From NCBI GenBank assembly GCA_003343885.1, contig QAKH01000058.1, positions 1 through 27,383 of the forward strand: a stretch of DNA of 27,383 bases. Direction: 5' to 3'. Below the pieces are notes generated by a model, which worked only from the letters and a program-made list of their open reading frames with translations, did no database searches and had not been told where the DNA came from. The position numbers were made by a program, and so were the translations under genes. Shown here piece after piece: positions 14,817-22,771 of the stretch. Each line of letters starts with the position of its first letter. The first letter of the stretch is position 1. This DNA is from Clostridiales bacterium. GTDB taxonomy: Bacteria; Bacillota; Clostridia; Oscillospirales; CAG-382.

Positions 14817-15167
14817 ATGAATAATATCATCGAGGCTTTTGCAAACGAGCAGCTTAAAACTGAAGTTCCTTCCTTTAATATCGGTGACACCGTAAGAGTG
14901 CACAACCGTATCAAGGAAGGTACCAGAGAGAGAATCCAGATGTTTGAAGGAACCGTAATAGCTAAGCGCAACGGCGGAATCGGCGAGACCTTCACTGTAA
15001 GAAGAATTTCTTACGGCGTAGGCGTTGAAAAGACTTTCCCGATACATTCTCCGAACGTTGTAAAGGTTGACGTAATCCGCAGCGGTAAGGTAAGACGTGC
15101 TAAGCTCTTCTACCTCAGAGACAGAGTAGGTAAGAGTGCGAAAGTTAAAGAACTTATCGAGGGTTAA
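14817..15167 (+). CDS. rplS: 50S ribosomal protein L19
   Basis: This 116-residue protein is a complete bL19 (MNNIIEAFANEQLKTEVPSF; 'NIGDTVRVHNRIKEGTRERI', then QMFEGTVIA; KVRRAKLFYLRDRVGKSAKVKE). It lies at the interface of the 30S and 50S subunits. The ATG at 14817 follows AAGGAGGAA at 7 bases. A longer frame upstream would run through the leader and promoter and is not used. rplS usually ends the rpsP-rimM-trmD operon; here it is a separate unit more than 10 kb away from rpsP, with its own promoter and terminator. lepB follows, as in many Clostridia. Confidence 0.97.
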   Translation: MNNIIEAFANEQLKTEVPSFNIGDTVRVHNRIKEGTRERIQMFEGTVIAKRNGGIGETFTVRRISYGVGVEKTFPIHSPNVVKVDVIRSGKVRRAKLFYLRDRVGKSAKVKELIEG

Positions 15168-15196
15168 TTTAACTTTTCGGAATTTAATGATTCTCC

Positions 15197-15259
15197 GCCG
15201 TCTGATGACGGCTGTGCCCCTCGGTTGGGGTGAACAAAGGGGCCTTAGGGTCCCTTTTT
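15197..15259 (+). terminator. Terminator after rplS (with two preceding hairpins)
   Basis: The terminator proper is AAAGGGGCC (15236-15244), loop TTAG, GGTCCCTTT (15249-15257), with five T residues. It is preceded by a perfect hairpin GCCGTC-TGAT-GACGGC (15197-15212) and by CCCC-TCGGTT-GGGG (15217-15230). Confidence 0.85.
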
Positions 15260-15379
15260 ACTTTGCAGAAATGCAGAAATTACCGTAGTTAACGAATTTA
15301 ACAATAAGCAAAACATTCCGACAATATGGGACTAAGGTCGGTTTAAAAAATATTAACGAATGAAAGGACACTGAGCCGC

Positions 15380-16084
15380 ATGGAAAATAACGAGAACGAG
15401 ATAAAATCAGCAGTTTCAGAAGATCAAGAAATTAAACCTAATGCGGCTCAAAGATTTGCCGGAGAGGTTTTTGACTGGATACAGACCTTTGCGCAGGCAT
15501 TATTTGCCGTAGTAATTATTTTTACTTTCTTTTTCCGGTTTGTTACGGTTGACGGACATTCCATGGATAATACGCTTTCTAACGGCGACAGGCTTATAAT
15601 AAGCGAAATAAACTATACGCCTGAGCGTGGCGATATCGTTGTTATACACGATATGGAGGCTGAGAAGGTAGAGTATAATCCGCAAACCGACACGTATGAA
15701 AGAGTTCCGGCGTTTCAAGGACCGATAATAAAGCGTGTTATAGCGACGGAAGGCGAAACAGTTATAATCGATTACGATAACTGGCAGATAACCGTCATTG
15801 ACACGCAGGGAAACAAGCATTTGCTTGAAGAACCGTATGTGCTGTTTGAGGATGTAGCTCAGCGGGAGCCAAATAAACTCACATACCCTGCGGCAGTGGG
15901 CAATCTTGAAGAACACGTAGTGGCTGAAGGGTGCGTATTTGTTTGCGGAGATAACAGAAACAATTCGCTTGACAGCAGATTTGTCGGCGATATAGAAACA
16001 GAAAAAATCCTCGGAAAGGCGCTTTGGCGAGTATTTCCGTTTACAAAATTCGGTTCTGTTGACAACGCAACGTACCAGGATTGA
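15380..16084 (+). CDS. lepB: Signal peptidase I
   Basis: This 234-residue serine/lysine signal peptidase cleaves signal peptides from exported proteins at the outer face of the membrane. A charged N-terminus is followed by one membrane helix (about 37-53). The catalytic serine is S61 in 'VDGHSMDNTL', the general base lysine is K118 in 'IIKRVIATEG', and the conserved box 'VCGDNRNNSLDSR' is at 188-200. Compared with short Gram-positive SipS-type enzymes it has a modest insert around 91-113. The start follows GAAAGGA at a rather long spacing. The gene follows rplS after a strong terminator, and its promoter is not obvious. Confidence 0.96.
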   Translation: MENNENEIKSAVSEDQEIKPNAAQRFAGEVFDWIQTFAQALFAVVIIFTFFFRFVTVDGHSMDNTLSNGDRLIISEINYTPERGDIVVIHDMEAEKVEYNPQTDTYERVPAFQGPIIKRVIATEGETVIIDYDNWQITVIDTQGNKHLLEEPYVLFEDVAQREPNKLTYPAAVGNLEEHVVAEGCVFVCGDNRNNSLDSRFVGDIETEKILGKALWRVFPFTKFGSVDNATYQD

Positions 16085-16143
16085 TATCCGAAAAAATTTT
16101 TTTGTAAAGAGAAAGTATAAGCAGGCAAAAACGGAGAACACAC

Positions 16144-17505
16144 ATGAAAAATTATGATATAGTTATAGTAGGCGGCGGAATAGGCGGACTCATGAGCGCG
16201 TACAGCGCTTATGAGCACAATAAGGACGCTAAAATTTGTATAATAGACAGAGGCAACCAAATCGATAAACGCACATGTCCGATAATTGCCAAAAAAACCG
16301 AGAAATGCGTGTCCTGCAAGTCCTGTGGTATAATGCAGGGCCTTGGCGGATGCGGAGCGTATTCGGACGGGAAGTTTATAATATCTACTGAATACGGCGG
16401 ATGGCTCCCGAATTATATAGGTCCTGAAAAAACAATCGAATATATAGAAAAGCTTGACAGAATTCTTGTTTCATACGGAGCGCATGAGAATGTATATATG
16501 CCGAGCGATGAGATAAAACTTGAATGTCTGAAATACGATCTTCGTCTTTTGCAGGCAAAAGTAAAACATCTCGGCACCGACGGCAATTTCAAAACCATGT
16601 CGAGACTTATTGCGGATCTTGCGACTAAGGTTGATATATATACCAACGAAGATGTTACCGATATACTTGAGGACAAACATGTAGTTGTTTCCGATAAACA
16701 GCAGTATACTTATAAAAAGCTTGTTATAGCCGTGGGACGTGTAGGCTCAGGGTGGTTTGGAGATCTTTGCCGTAAGAAAGGTATCCGAGTTGCCAACAAC
16801 CAGGTTGATATCGGCGTGCGTGTTGAGCTTCCGAGACTTGTTTGGAGACATATATCAAAGGTTATATATGAGCCGAAGATTTTGTACCGCACAAAGAAAT
16901 ACGGCGATATCTGCCGTATGTTCTGTTTCAATGACGGCGGAGAAGTGGTTATGGAAAACTCCGACGGCATTATGACGGTAAACGGACATGCTAACAACGA
17001 CGAATCCAAAAAGACGGTCAACACAAACTTTGCGCTTTTGTCAACCGTTAATTTCACCCAGCCATTTGAAGAGCCTATTGCGTATGCAAAGCATGTCGCG
17101 CATTTGAGCAACATGGTAAGCGGAGGAAGCGTGCTTGTACAGAGATTCGGCGACCTGCTTGAAGGCAAGAGAACGAACGAGCATAGAATTTCTCAGTCTA
17201 CCGTACGCCCGACGCTTAAAGCGGTACCGGGAGATTTGTCGCTATGTATTCCGAAACGCCAGCTTGATAATATCATAGAAACAATGTACGCAATTAACAA
17301 TATAGCGCCCGGAACGTCCAACTATGATACTCTTTTGTACGGCGTTGAGGCAAAGTACTATTCTGTCCGCCCGAATTTCATAAACGGCGACTTTGAGATA
17401 TGCGACGATGTCTATGCTATTGGCGACGGAAGCGGTGTAACCAGAGGTCTTTCACAGGCGGGAGCTATGGGACTTTACGTCGGTGAGGTAATTGCTAGGC
17501 AGTAA
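16144..17505 (+). CDS. FAD-dependent dehydrogenase of the COG2509 type
   Basis: This 453-residue flavoprotein starts at the ATG 6 bases after GGAGA. The N-terminal FAD-binding Rossmann motif is 'DIVIVGGGIGGLMSA' (5-19). A C-terminal FAD-contact motif is near the end ('VYAIGDGSGVTRGLSQAGAMG'). The protein carries a cysteine cluster (C45, C55, C58, C61, C70; CVSCKSCGIMQGLGGCG) that may bind an iron-sulfur centre or metal; cysteines in this place are typical of the family as I know it. The physiological reaction of the family is not established. It lies 59 bases after lepB, with no terminator between, so co-transcription is likely. A strong terminator follows at 17594. Confidence 0.88.
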   Translation: MKNYDIVIVGGGIGGLMSAYSAYEHNKDAKICIIDRGNQIDKRTCPIIAKKTEKCVSCKSCGIMQGLGGCGAYSDGKFIISTEYGGWLPNYIGPEKTIEYIEKLDRILVSYGAHENVYMPSDEIKLECLKYDLRLLQAKVKHLGTDGNFKTMSRLIADLATKVDIYTNEDVTDILEDKHVVVSDKQQYTYKKLVIAVGRVGSGWFGDLCRKKGIRVANNQVDIGVRVELPRLVWRHISKVIYEPKILYRTKKYGDICRMFCFNDGGEVVMENSDGIMTVNGHANNDESKKTVNTNFALLSTVNFTQPFEEPIAYAKHVAHLSNMVSGGSVLVQRFGDLLEGKRTNEHRISQSTVRPTLKAVPGDLSLCIPKRQLDNIIETMYAINNIAPGTSNYDTLLYGVEAKYYSVRPNFINGDFEICDDVYAIGDGSGVTRGLSQAGAMGLYVGEVIARQ

Positions 17506-17593
17506 GTATTAACGACGTTAAAATGAATGGTAAATCCCCCGATTAAGCAATTAAAATTGCGATACTTGCGATACGGAAACATAAAATAATGAG

Positions 17594-17640
17594 AAAACGG
17601 CACGGAAAACATTTGTGATAGCCCGTGCCGTTTTTGTTTG
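17594..17640 (+). terminator. Intrinsic terminator of the lepB-flavoprotein unit
   Basis: A 12-base perfect stem AAAACGGCACGG (17594-17605) / CCGTGCCGTTTT (17623-17634) is followed by TTTTTGTTTG on the plus strand. Confidence 0.88.
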
Positions 17641-17718
17641 TCAACGTCAGAAACATGATAAATACGAGAAATACGATAAGTATGGAAATAGGGTAAGACC
17701 TGTCATAACATCTTTAAA

Positions 17719-17754
17719 AAACCGCAGATCTCCGAGTTACGGAATCTGCGGTTT
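17719..17754 (-). terminator. Probable original terminator of alaS, now displaced
   Basis: The stem AAACCGCAGAT (17719-17729) / ATCTGCGGTTT (17744-17754) encloses TCCG-AGTTA-CGGA. On the minus strand it ends GCGGTTTTTTAAAG, so it fits best as the terminator of the leftward gene alaS. It now lies about 360 bases beyond the alaS stop, with the 253-bp hairpin element in between. Confidence 0.7.
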
Positions 17755-17848
17755 CGTTTTAATTTGTTTGTAGATGGACTGTCAAAAAACTATAGATAAA
17801 CGTACCATTAGAAATTGACGTTCAAGCAGAGGTCGATTTAACGGAAAC

Positions 17849-17857
17849 TTATTTTAA
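17849..17857. repeat. Target-site duplication, left copy (TTATTTTAA)
   Basis: This nine-base direct repeat is identical to 18111-18119 and flanks the hairpin element exactly. Confidence 0.75.
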
Positions 17858-18110
17858 TGACTGCTGAACAATTCTGAAACGCAGCCGCATAGCGGTTTGT
17901 AAGCGTTTCAGAATTGTTTAGGTGCAAGGTTTTTGTGCTTTTTTTGCCAAAAACCTTGCACTTTGTGTCGGATGTCGTCTCCCGACAGCCGACACAAACA
18001 GTCAGTCAATCAATGTCGTGAACCTAAAAATAGCATTTTAATGCTGTTTTTAGGTGTGAAATTGTAAATTTCACACAAATGGTTTCGCAAAACCATTTGT
18101 TCAGTAGACA
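17858..18110. mobile_element. 253-bp MITE-like element built from six nested hairpins
   Basis: The ends are 14-bp imperfect inverted repeats: TGACTGCTGAACAA (17858-17871) and the complement of TGTCTACTGAACAA (18097-18110), matching at 12 of 14 positions. Inside are six hairpins. H1 pairs 17867-17882 with 17903-17918 (16 perfect pairs, with inner CCGC/GCGG). H2 pairs 17922-17935 with 17948-17961 (14 perfect pairs). H3 spans 17962-17998 (10 pairs, one mismatch, 5 pairs). H4 spans 18022-18055 (9 pairs, one wobble, 6 pairs). H5 spans 18054-18076 (9 pairs). H6 spans 18076-18099 (10 pairs). Only 17999-18021 is unpaired. There is no open frame. A 9-bp duplication flanks the element, so insertion by a DDE transposase is likely. 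Confidence 0.75.
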
Positions 18111-18119
18111 TTATTTTAA
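18111..18119. repeat. Target-site duplication, right copy (TTATTTTAA), over the alaS stop codon
   Basis: Read on the minus strand this repeat is TTA AAA TAA, which is Leu-Lys-stop, the end of AlaS. The duplication therefore left the protein unchanged. Confidence 0.75.
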
Positions 18120-20729
18120 AAGTTCCGGAATCATAGAAAATGCTTCGTCCAACTTCGACGGATCTTTTCCTCCTGCGCTTGCACTGTCAGGACGGCCTCC
18201 TCCGCCGCCTCCGCATAAAGTGCTTATCTGTTTTACTATCTTTCCGGCGTTTGCTCCGGAAGCTACTGCATCCTTACCGCAGGAAACGGCAAAATTTATC
18301 TTTCCGTCTGTAACAGAGGCAAGAACAACTACCATCTTCGGGAAGTTAGCCTTAAGCTTATCCGTGAGTGTACGCATTGCGTCAGGCTTCATGTCAACTT
18401 TCGCCCTGATAAGATTTATGTCACCGACCTTTTCGGCTGTACCTATCAAAGCCGCAGCCTTTGCATCGGAGAGCTTTTCGTTCGCCGCTTCCAATTCGTG
18501 CTTTAACTGACGTATTTCAGATTGAAGCTGTTCGGCACGTTTTGCAATGTCTTCAGCGTTTGCAACCTTAAGCTCGGCGGCAGTCTTGTGTATAAGCGCA
18601 TCCTTTTCTCCTAACAGCGCGAGAACACCTATTCCTGTCGTTCCCTCTATACGGCGAACTCCGGCGGCAACTGATGACTCGGAAATAATTTTGAAAAGTC
18701 CAAGTTTTGCAGTATTGTCAATGTGCGTACCGCCGCAAAGCTCGGTTGAAAATTCGCCCATCTTTACGACACGGACAACATCTCCGTACTTTTCTCCGAA
18801 CAGAGCCATTGCACCCATCTTCTTTGCGGATTCAATGTCGGTAAGCGTCGTGCTTACGTTTTCTCCCAAAAGGATGTGAGAGTTGACGAGATTTTCGACG
18901 GCTCTTATCTCAGCGTCGGTAAGAGCTGCAAAGTGAGTAAAGTCAAATCGTACATGCTGCTCGTCCACATACGAACCAGCCTGCTCAACGTGCGTTCCGA
19001 GAACGGTTCTCAGAGCTGCTTGAAGCAAGTGAGCTGCCGAATGGTTTCTGGTGATGGATATACGGCGTGCTTCGTTGACTTCCGCCTTTACAACGTCGCC
19101 TTTTGCAAGAGTTCCGCTTGCAATGTTGCATACGTGAATATAAACTCCGTCTGTCTTTTTGGTGTCGACAACGGAAACAACTGCGTTTTCACTCGTGAGA
19201 ACGCCCGTATCTCCAACCTGTCCGCCGCTTTCGGCATAGAAAGGTGTTTTGTCAAGAATAACGGTAAATTCGCCTTCGTTTACGCTTTCAAGATTCTCGT
19301 CGCCGTCAAAAATGGCAAGTACCTTAGCACCGTCAGTCTCAAATTCACCGTATCCTGTAAATTCTGTTTTGGGAAGCGAGGCAAGGAAGGTCTTGGAAGC
19401 GGAGCTCCAGCCGGATAAGTTTGCTCTCGCGGCGCGTGCGCGCTCTTTCTGAAGCTTCATAAGCTCAGCAAACGTCTGTTCATCAATGTCAATATGATTC
19501 TCAAGAGCGATTTCTTTTGTTAAATCAATCGGGAAGCCGAATGTATCGTAAAGCTTGAAAACATCTTCGCCGGAAATTTTGTGACTGCCGTCTTTTACTG
19601 CGTCACGTACAAGGTTTGACAAAATGGAAAGACCTGCGTCTATTGTCGCGTCAAAACGCTCCTCTTCCATGCTGAGCACTTTTTTGATATACTCTTTTTT
19701 GTCGCCGAGTTCCGGATACGCTCCCACATTTTCTTCTATCACGATGTCGCACAGGTCGGAAAGAAAAGCATGCGTAATTCCGAGCAGCTTGCTGTGACGA
19801 GCCGCACGGCGTATAATTCTGCGAAGGACATATCCTCTGCCTTCGTTTGAGGGAATTATACCGTCGCAAATCATAAATGTCGAGCTTCTTATATGGTCGG
19901 TAATTACTCGAATGGATATGTCGTCCTTTGCGTTTTCGCCGTATGTTTTGCCAGCAACCCTGCAAACAGTGTCAAGAATGCGGCGTATGGTGTCAACTTC
20001 AAACATGTTGTCAACGCCCTGCATAACGCAGGAAAGACGCTCAAGACCCATGCCGGTGTCGATATTCTTCTGTGCAAGCTCTGTGTAGTTGCCTTTGCCG
20101 TCGTTGTTGAACTGGGAGAAAACGTTGTTCCAGATTTCCATGTATCTGTCGCAGTCGCAGCCCGGCTTGCAGTCAGGTGATCCGCAGCCGTACTTCTCTC
20201 CTCGGTCAAAGTATATCTCAGAGCAGGGACCGCAGGGGCCGGAGCCGTGTTCCCAGAAGTTGTCTGCTTTTCCGAGCTTAACTATTCTGTTTTCGGGAAC
20301 GCCTATCATGTTTTTCCAGATGTCGTATGCCTCGTCGTCATTCTCGTAAACCGAAGGCCAAAGACGGTCTTTCGGCATCTCGAGAGTTTCGGTAAGGAAT
20401 TCCCACGCCCATGATATAGCTTCTTTCTTGAAATAATCGCCGAAAGAAAAGTTTCCGAGCATTTCAAAATATGTTCCGTGACGAGCGGTGATGCCGACTC
20501 TTTCAAGGTCGGGAGTACGTATGCACTTCTGACAGGTGGTTACACGGTTTCTCGGCGGAGTAACTTCGCCTGTGAAATACTTCTTCATCGGCGCCATGCC
20601 GGAATTGATGAGCAGAAGGCTCTTGTCATTGTTGGGTACGAGTGAAAAGCTTTTAAGACGCAAATGTCCCTTGCTTTCAAAGAAAGATAAATACTTTTCA
20701 CGCAGTTCGTTAAGTCCTGTCCATTTCAT
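18111..20729 (-). CDS. alaS: Alanyl-tRNA synthetase
   Basis: This 872-residue class II synthetase charges tRNA-Ala. The N-terminal catalytic domain starts 'MKWTGLNELREKYLSFFESKGH' with the class II motifs following ('MLGNFSFGDYFKKEAISWAW', 'GRGYVLRRIIRRAARH'). An editing domain contains the zinc and catalytic residues NHSAAHLL and CGGTH. The C-terminal DHHA1 domain ends with the glycine-rich 'CGGGGGGRPDSASAGG'. Length is normal. The start ATG follows AAAGAGGATATAAG. It is a single gene with its own promoter and a short leader. The stop codon lies within the target duplication of the hairpin element, so its 3' untranslated region has been replaced. Confidence 0.97.
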   Translation of the reverse strand: MKWTGLNELREKYLSFFESKGHLRLKSFSLVPNNDKSLLLINSGMAPMKKYFTGEVTPPRNRVTTCQKCIRTPDLERVGITARHGTYFEMLGNFSFGDYFKKEAISWAWEFLTETLEMPKDRLWPSVYENDDEAYDIWKNMIGVPENRIVKLGKADNFWEHGSGPCGPCSEIYFDRGEKYGCGSPDCKPGCDCDRYMEIWNNVFSQFNNDGKGNYTELAQKNIDTGMGLERLSCVMQGVDNMFEVDTIRRILDTVCRVAGKTYGENAKDDISIRVITDHIRSSTFMICDGIIPSNEGRGYVLRRIIRRAARHSKLLGITHAFLSDLCDIVIEENVGAYPELGDKKEYIKKVLSMEEERFDATIDAGLSILSNLVRDAVKDGSHKISGEDVFKLYDTFGFPIDLTKEIALENHIDIDEQTFAELMKLQKERARAARANLSGWSSASKTFLASLPKTEFTGYGEFETDGAKVLAIFDGDENLESVNEGEFTVILDKTPFYAESGGQVGDTGVLTSENAVVSVVDTKKTDGVYIHVCNIASGTLAKGDVVKAEVNEARRISITRNHSAAHLLQAALRTVLGTHVEQAGSYVDEQHVRFDFTHFAALTDAEIRAVENLVNSHILLGENVSTTLTDIESAKKMGAMALFGEKYGDVVRVVKMGEFSTELCGGTHIDNTAKLGLFKIISESSVAAGVRRIEGTTGIGVLALLGEKDALIHKTAAELKVANAEDIAKRAEQLQSEIRQLKHELEAANEKLSDAKAAALIGTAEKVGDINLIRAKVDMKPDAMRTLTDKLKANFPKMVVVLASVTDGKINFAVSCGKDAVASGANAGKIVKQISTLCGGGGGGRPDSASAGGKDPSKLDEAFSMIPELLK

Positions 20730-20765
20730 TTCTTATATCCTCTTTTACACAAAAATACATAGTAT

Positions 20766-20794
20766 ATAATACGCTAAACGAGCCTTATTGTCAA
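20766..20794 (-). promoter_or_regulatory. Sigma-A promoter of alaS
   Basis: The minus strand has -35 TTGACA (20789-20794), a 17-base spacer and -10 TATTAT (20766-20771). Confidence 0.75.
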
Positions 20795-20964
20795 GCCTTT
20801 TTTAGCTCAAACAAGCGCTTTTGCGCAAAAAAGTAAAAATTCTATTTTAGCAAACGTTTAGCGGGTGGTTAAGAAGAATAGCAGAAAAACGTCCTTGAAA
20901 ACTTAAAAGAAAAATATTTTTGATAAAATAGCCTTAAAATATATCAAAACTTAATCAAAACTTA

Positions 20965-20993
20965 TTGAAACGCCGAATGAATTGTGATAAAAT
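20965..20993 (+). promoter_or_regulatory. Sigma-A promoter of the DUF2953-gerW unit
   Basis: A -35 TTGAAA (20965-20970), 17-base spacer and extended -10 (TGATAAAAT, hexamer 20988-20993) are present. It overlaps the GTG at 20984 and so rules that codon out as the start of the following gene. Confidence 0.65.
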
Positions 20994-21031
20994 TAGAAAA
21001 AATAGGGTATCATTCTCAAAGGGAGGCGGAG

Positions 21032-21718
21032 TTGCCCTTGAAAGAGGCTCTTGCGGCGGCAGGATGGGGATTCTTATTTGTTGTCCTGTTTATTTTGCTT
21101 GCGGTGGTTTTGATTCTTTTAATGAACGTTAAATTAAGGATACGGATTGAGGATACCTTTACGTATTCCTTTGGCATAGGGCCTTTCGCTTTTGACAGCC
21201 AAAAAGCGCAGCAGCGCAAGAGAAAAGTGAAAAAGAAAACTCCGAAAATAATCAAGTTCACCGGAGAAAGCCGTTTCGGCGAGCTTGTATGCACCAAAGA
21301 GAAAGAGAAAAAGAAAAAAACTGAAAAAAGAGCAAAGCAGGAGAAAAGGCAGGCAGAAGAAGAAAAGAAAAGCCTGTTTGAACAAATAGAGCTTGTAAAA
21401 AGTATTGTAACCGAGTGGTTTGAAAGGTTCGGAAAGTATGCAGTTATAAAAATAAAAAAACTGCAAATGACAGCCGCGGCGCAAGAACCGTCCGACACGG
21501 CGGTCATGTTCGGTTTTATGAACGCAGCCTCAGGCACGCTCTTACATGTTTGCTCAAAATTCAGAGTATTTGAAATGAATCCGGAAAACGTGGCGGTATA
21601 TTCGGATTTTACCGGGCAAAGCCCGGAACTGCGCGCCGATATACAGCTGAAGATAAAGGTGTGGCAGTTATTGATTTGCACACTCGGCGCACTGAAGGTG
21701 TACCTTGCGCAAAGGTAA
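21032..21718 (+). CDS. ytfI: DUF2953 membrane protein (YtfI-like)
   Basis: The likely start is TTG 21032 (LPLKEALAAAGWGF), because it follows GGGAGG at 5 bases and the longer frame begins inside the promoter. The 228-residue product has one membrane helix (about 12-32). A lysine/glutamate-rich stretch follows (about 65-115, 'KEKEKKKKTEKRAKQEKRQ'), then a C-terminal domain with DUF2953 features ('FGFMNAASGTLLHVCSKFRV', 'DFTGQSPELRADIQLKIKVW'). The gene is directly upstream of gerW, exactly as ytfI-ytfJ in Bacillus, where the pair is expressed during sporulation. Its biochemical function is unknown. Confidence 0.85.
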   Translation: MPLKEALAAAGWGFLFVVLFILLAVVLILLMNVKLRIRIEDTFTYSFGIGPFAFDSQKAQQRKRKVKKKTPKIIKFTGESRFGELVCTKEKEKKKKTEKRAKQEKRQAEEEKKSLFEQIELVKSIVTEWFERFGKYAVIKIKKLQMTAAAQEPSDTAVMFGFMNAASGTLLHVCSKFRVFEMNPENVAVYSDFTGQSPELRADIQLKIKVWQLLICTLGALKVYLAQR

Positions 21719-21771
21719 AACCGCACAAACGCCCCAAGCGAGAAAAAAGGACAGGAAGGAAGTACGTACAA

Positions 21772-22275
21772 ATGCAGGAAAGACAGCCAATGAGCGAGGT
21801 TATCAAGGAAACCATCGATAAGATGAAAAGCGTTGCCGACACAAAAACCGTCATAGGCGATCCAATCACCCTGATTGACGGAGTTTCCATCATTCCGGTT
21901 TCCCGGGTTGCGGTCGGAGTGGGACTTGGCGGTGGAGAGTACGGCGCAAGAAAGGATCGCAAAAAGACCGACACTGAAAAAGTTATAACAGATAACTTCG
22001 GAGGCGGAGGAGGAACCGGAATAACAGTAACTCCGGTGGCATTTCTTGTCGTAACTGCCGACGGACAGGCTAAACTTCTCAATATCGGTGAGAATACCGG
22101 ATACGCCGGAGCCGCAATACTCGGTACTGTCAACGGATTGGACGCAGCTCTTGACAAGGCTCCGGATATTATAGAAAAGATAAAGGCTCTTATAAAGGGC
22201 AAAAAGTCAAAAAACGAAACCTGTGAGTGTGAAGTTCACATTGCGCAGGAAGATGTCGGAAAAAGTGAGAAATGA
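21772..22275 (+). CDS. gerW: GerW-family sporulation/germination protein (YtfJ)
   Basis: This 167-residue protein starts at MQERQPMSEVIKETIDKMKS; an upstream frame from 21661 overlaps the previous gene and lacks a ribosome site. The central part shows the family signature: 'DTKTVIGDPITLIDGVSIIP', 'VGVGLGGGEYG' and the glycine-rich GGGGGTGITVTPVAFLVV (77-94). In Bacillus, GerW is needed for normal spore germination with some germinants. It lies 53 bases after the DUF2953 gene and is probably co-transcribed. Its presence, together with spoIID, points to a spore former. Confidence 0.93.
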   Translation: MQERQPMSEVIKETIDKMKSVADTKTVIGDPITLIDGVSIIPVSRVAVGVGLGGGEYGARKDRKKTDTEKVITDNFGGGGGTGITVTPVAFLVVTADGQAKLLNIGENTGYAGAAILGTVNGLDAALDKAPDIIEKIKALIKGKKSKNETCECEVHIAQEDVGKSEK

Positions 22276-22339
22276 ATAGCGCAGAATTTGTTTAATTCTC
22301 CGAATTCCGATAATTTAGCGTAAAAAATGAAAAAAACTA

Positions 22340-22368
22340 TTGCAATTTTCAGTGTTTAGTGTTATAAT
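22340..22368 (+). promoter_or_regulatory. Sigma-A promoter of rpmB
   Basis: A -35 TTGCAA (22340-22345), 17-base spacer and -10 TATAAT (22363-22368) are present. Confidence 0.75.
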
Positions 22369-22432
22369 ACACGGTGTTGTCCTGTATAGTGACAGGAATT
22401 ATGAAAAAATAATCAATTTGGAGGTGTCATAA

Positions 22433-22621
22433 ATGGCAAAATGCGAGATTTGCGGCAAGGGCGTTACATTTGGCTGCAATGTATCCCACTCTCACAGAAA
22501 GACTAACAGAGCTTGGAAGCCCAACATAAGACGAGTAAAGGTAGTAGATAACGGAACACATAAGACTGTTAATGTATGTTCTCGTTGCCTTCGTTCAAAC
22601 AAAGTAACCAGAGCCGTCTGA
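22433..22621 (+). CDS. rpmB: 50S ribosomal protein L28
   Basis: This 62-residue protein is a complete bL28 (MAKCEICGKGVTFGCNVSHS; 'RRVKVVDNGTHKTVNVCSRC'). It retains four zinc-binding cysteines in CxxC pairs (C4/C7 and C48/C51), so it is the zinc-containing form. The start follows TTGGAGGTGTCATAA. It is a single gene with its own promoter and terminator. Confidence 0.97.
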   Translation: MAKCEICGKGVTFGCNVSHSHRKTNRAWKPNIRRVKVVDNGTHKTVNVCSRCLRSNKVTRAV

Positions 22622-22659
22622 TATAGACTTGCTCCGGCAGCGCAGGTTTGTAAACAAAG

Positions 22660-22688
22660 AGTCCCGGTTTTCCGGGGCTTTCGTTTTA
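22660..22688 (+). terminator. Intrinsic terminator of rpmB
   Basis: The stem AGTCCCGG (22660-22667) / CCGGGGCT (22672-22679) has loop TTTT and one G-T pair, and is followed by TTCGTTTT. Confidence 0.8.
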
Positions 22689-22771
22689 CGGTTAATGCTT
22701 TACAGTTAATTCTGATGTAAAAACGTAAAATTTAAAACATATCGCATTTCGTGACAACAGGAGTGAAAGAA

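Larger units (their letters stand above)
17506..17857. other. Non-coding region between the flavoprotein gene and the hairpin element
   Basis: This region holds the two terminators listed separately. The 17641-17718 and 17755-17848 stretches show no gene, RNA or repeat that I can support. The last nine bases (17849-17857) are one copy of the target duplication of the hairpin element. Confidence 0.6.
20730..21031. other. Divergent intergenic region between alaS and the DUF2953 gene
   Basis: This region holds two divergent promoters (listed separately) and a small GCGC-TTTT-GCGC hairpin near 20814-20825. No gene or further structure is visible. No T-box is present: the alaS leader is only about 30 bases. 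Confidence 0.6.

Noticed and set aside
17505..18110. tRNA or other classical RNA gene in the 600-base gap
   Set aside because: No acceptor stem, T-loop or anticodon pattern; the structure is explained by two terminators and the hairpin element.
20730..20790. T-box leader of alaS
   Set aside because: The promoter lies about 35 bases from the start codon, so there is no room for one.
20984..21031. GTG 20984 as start of the DUF2953 gene
   Set aside because: It lies within the -35/-10 region of a good promoter; TTG 21032 has a proper ribosome site.
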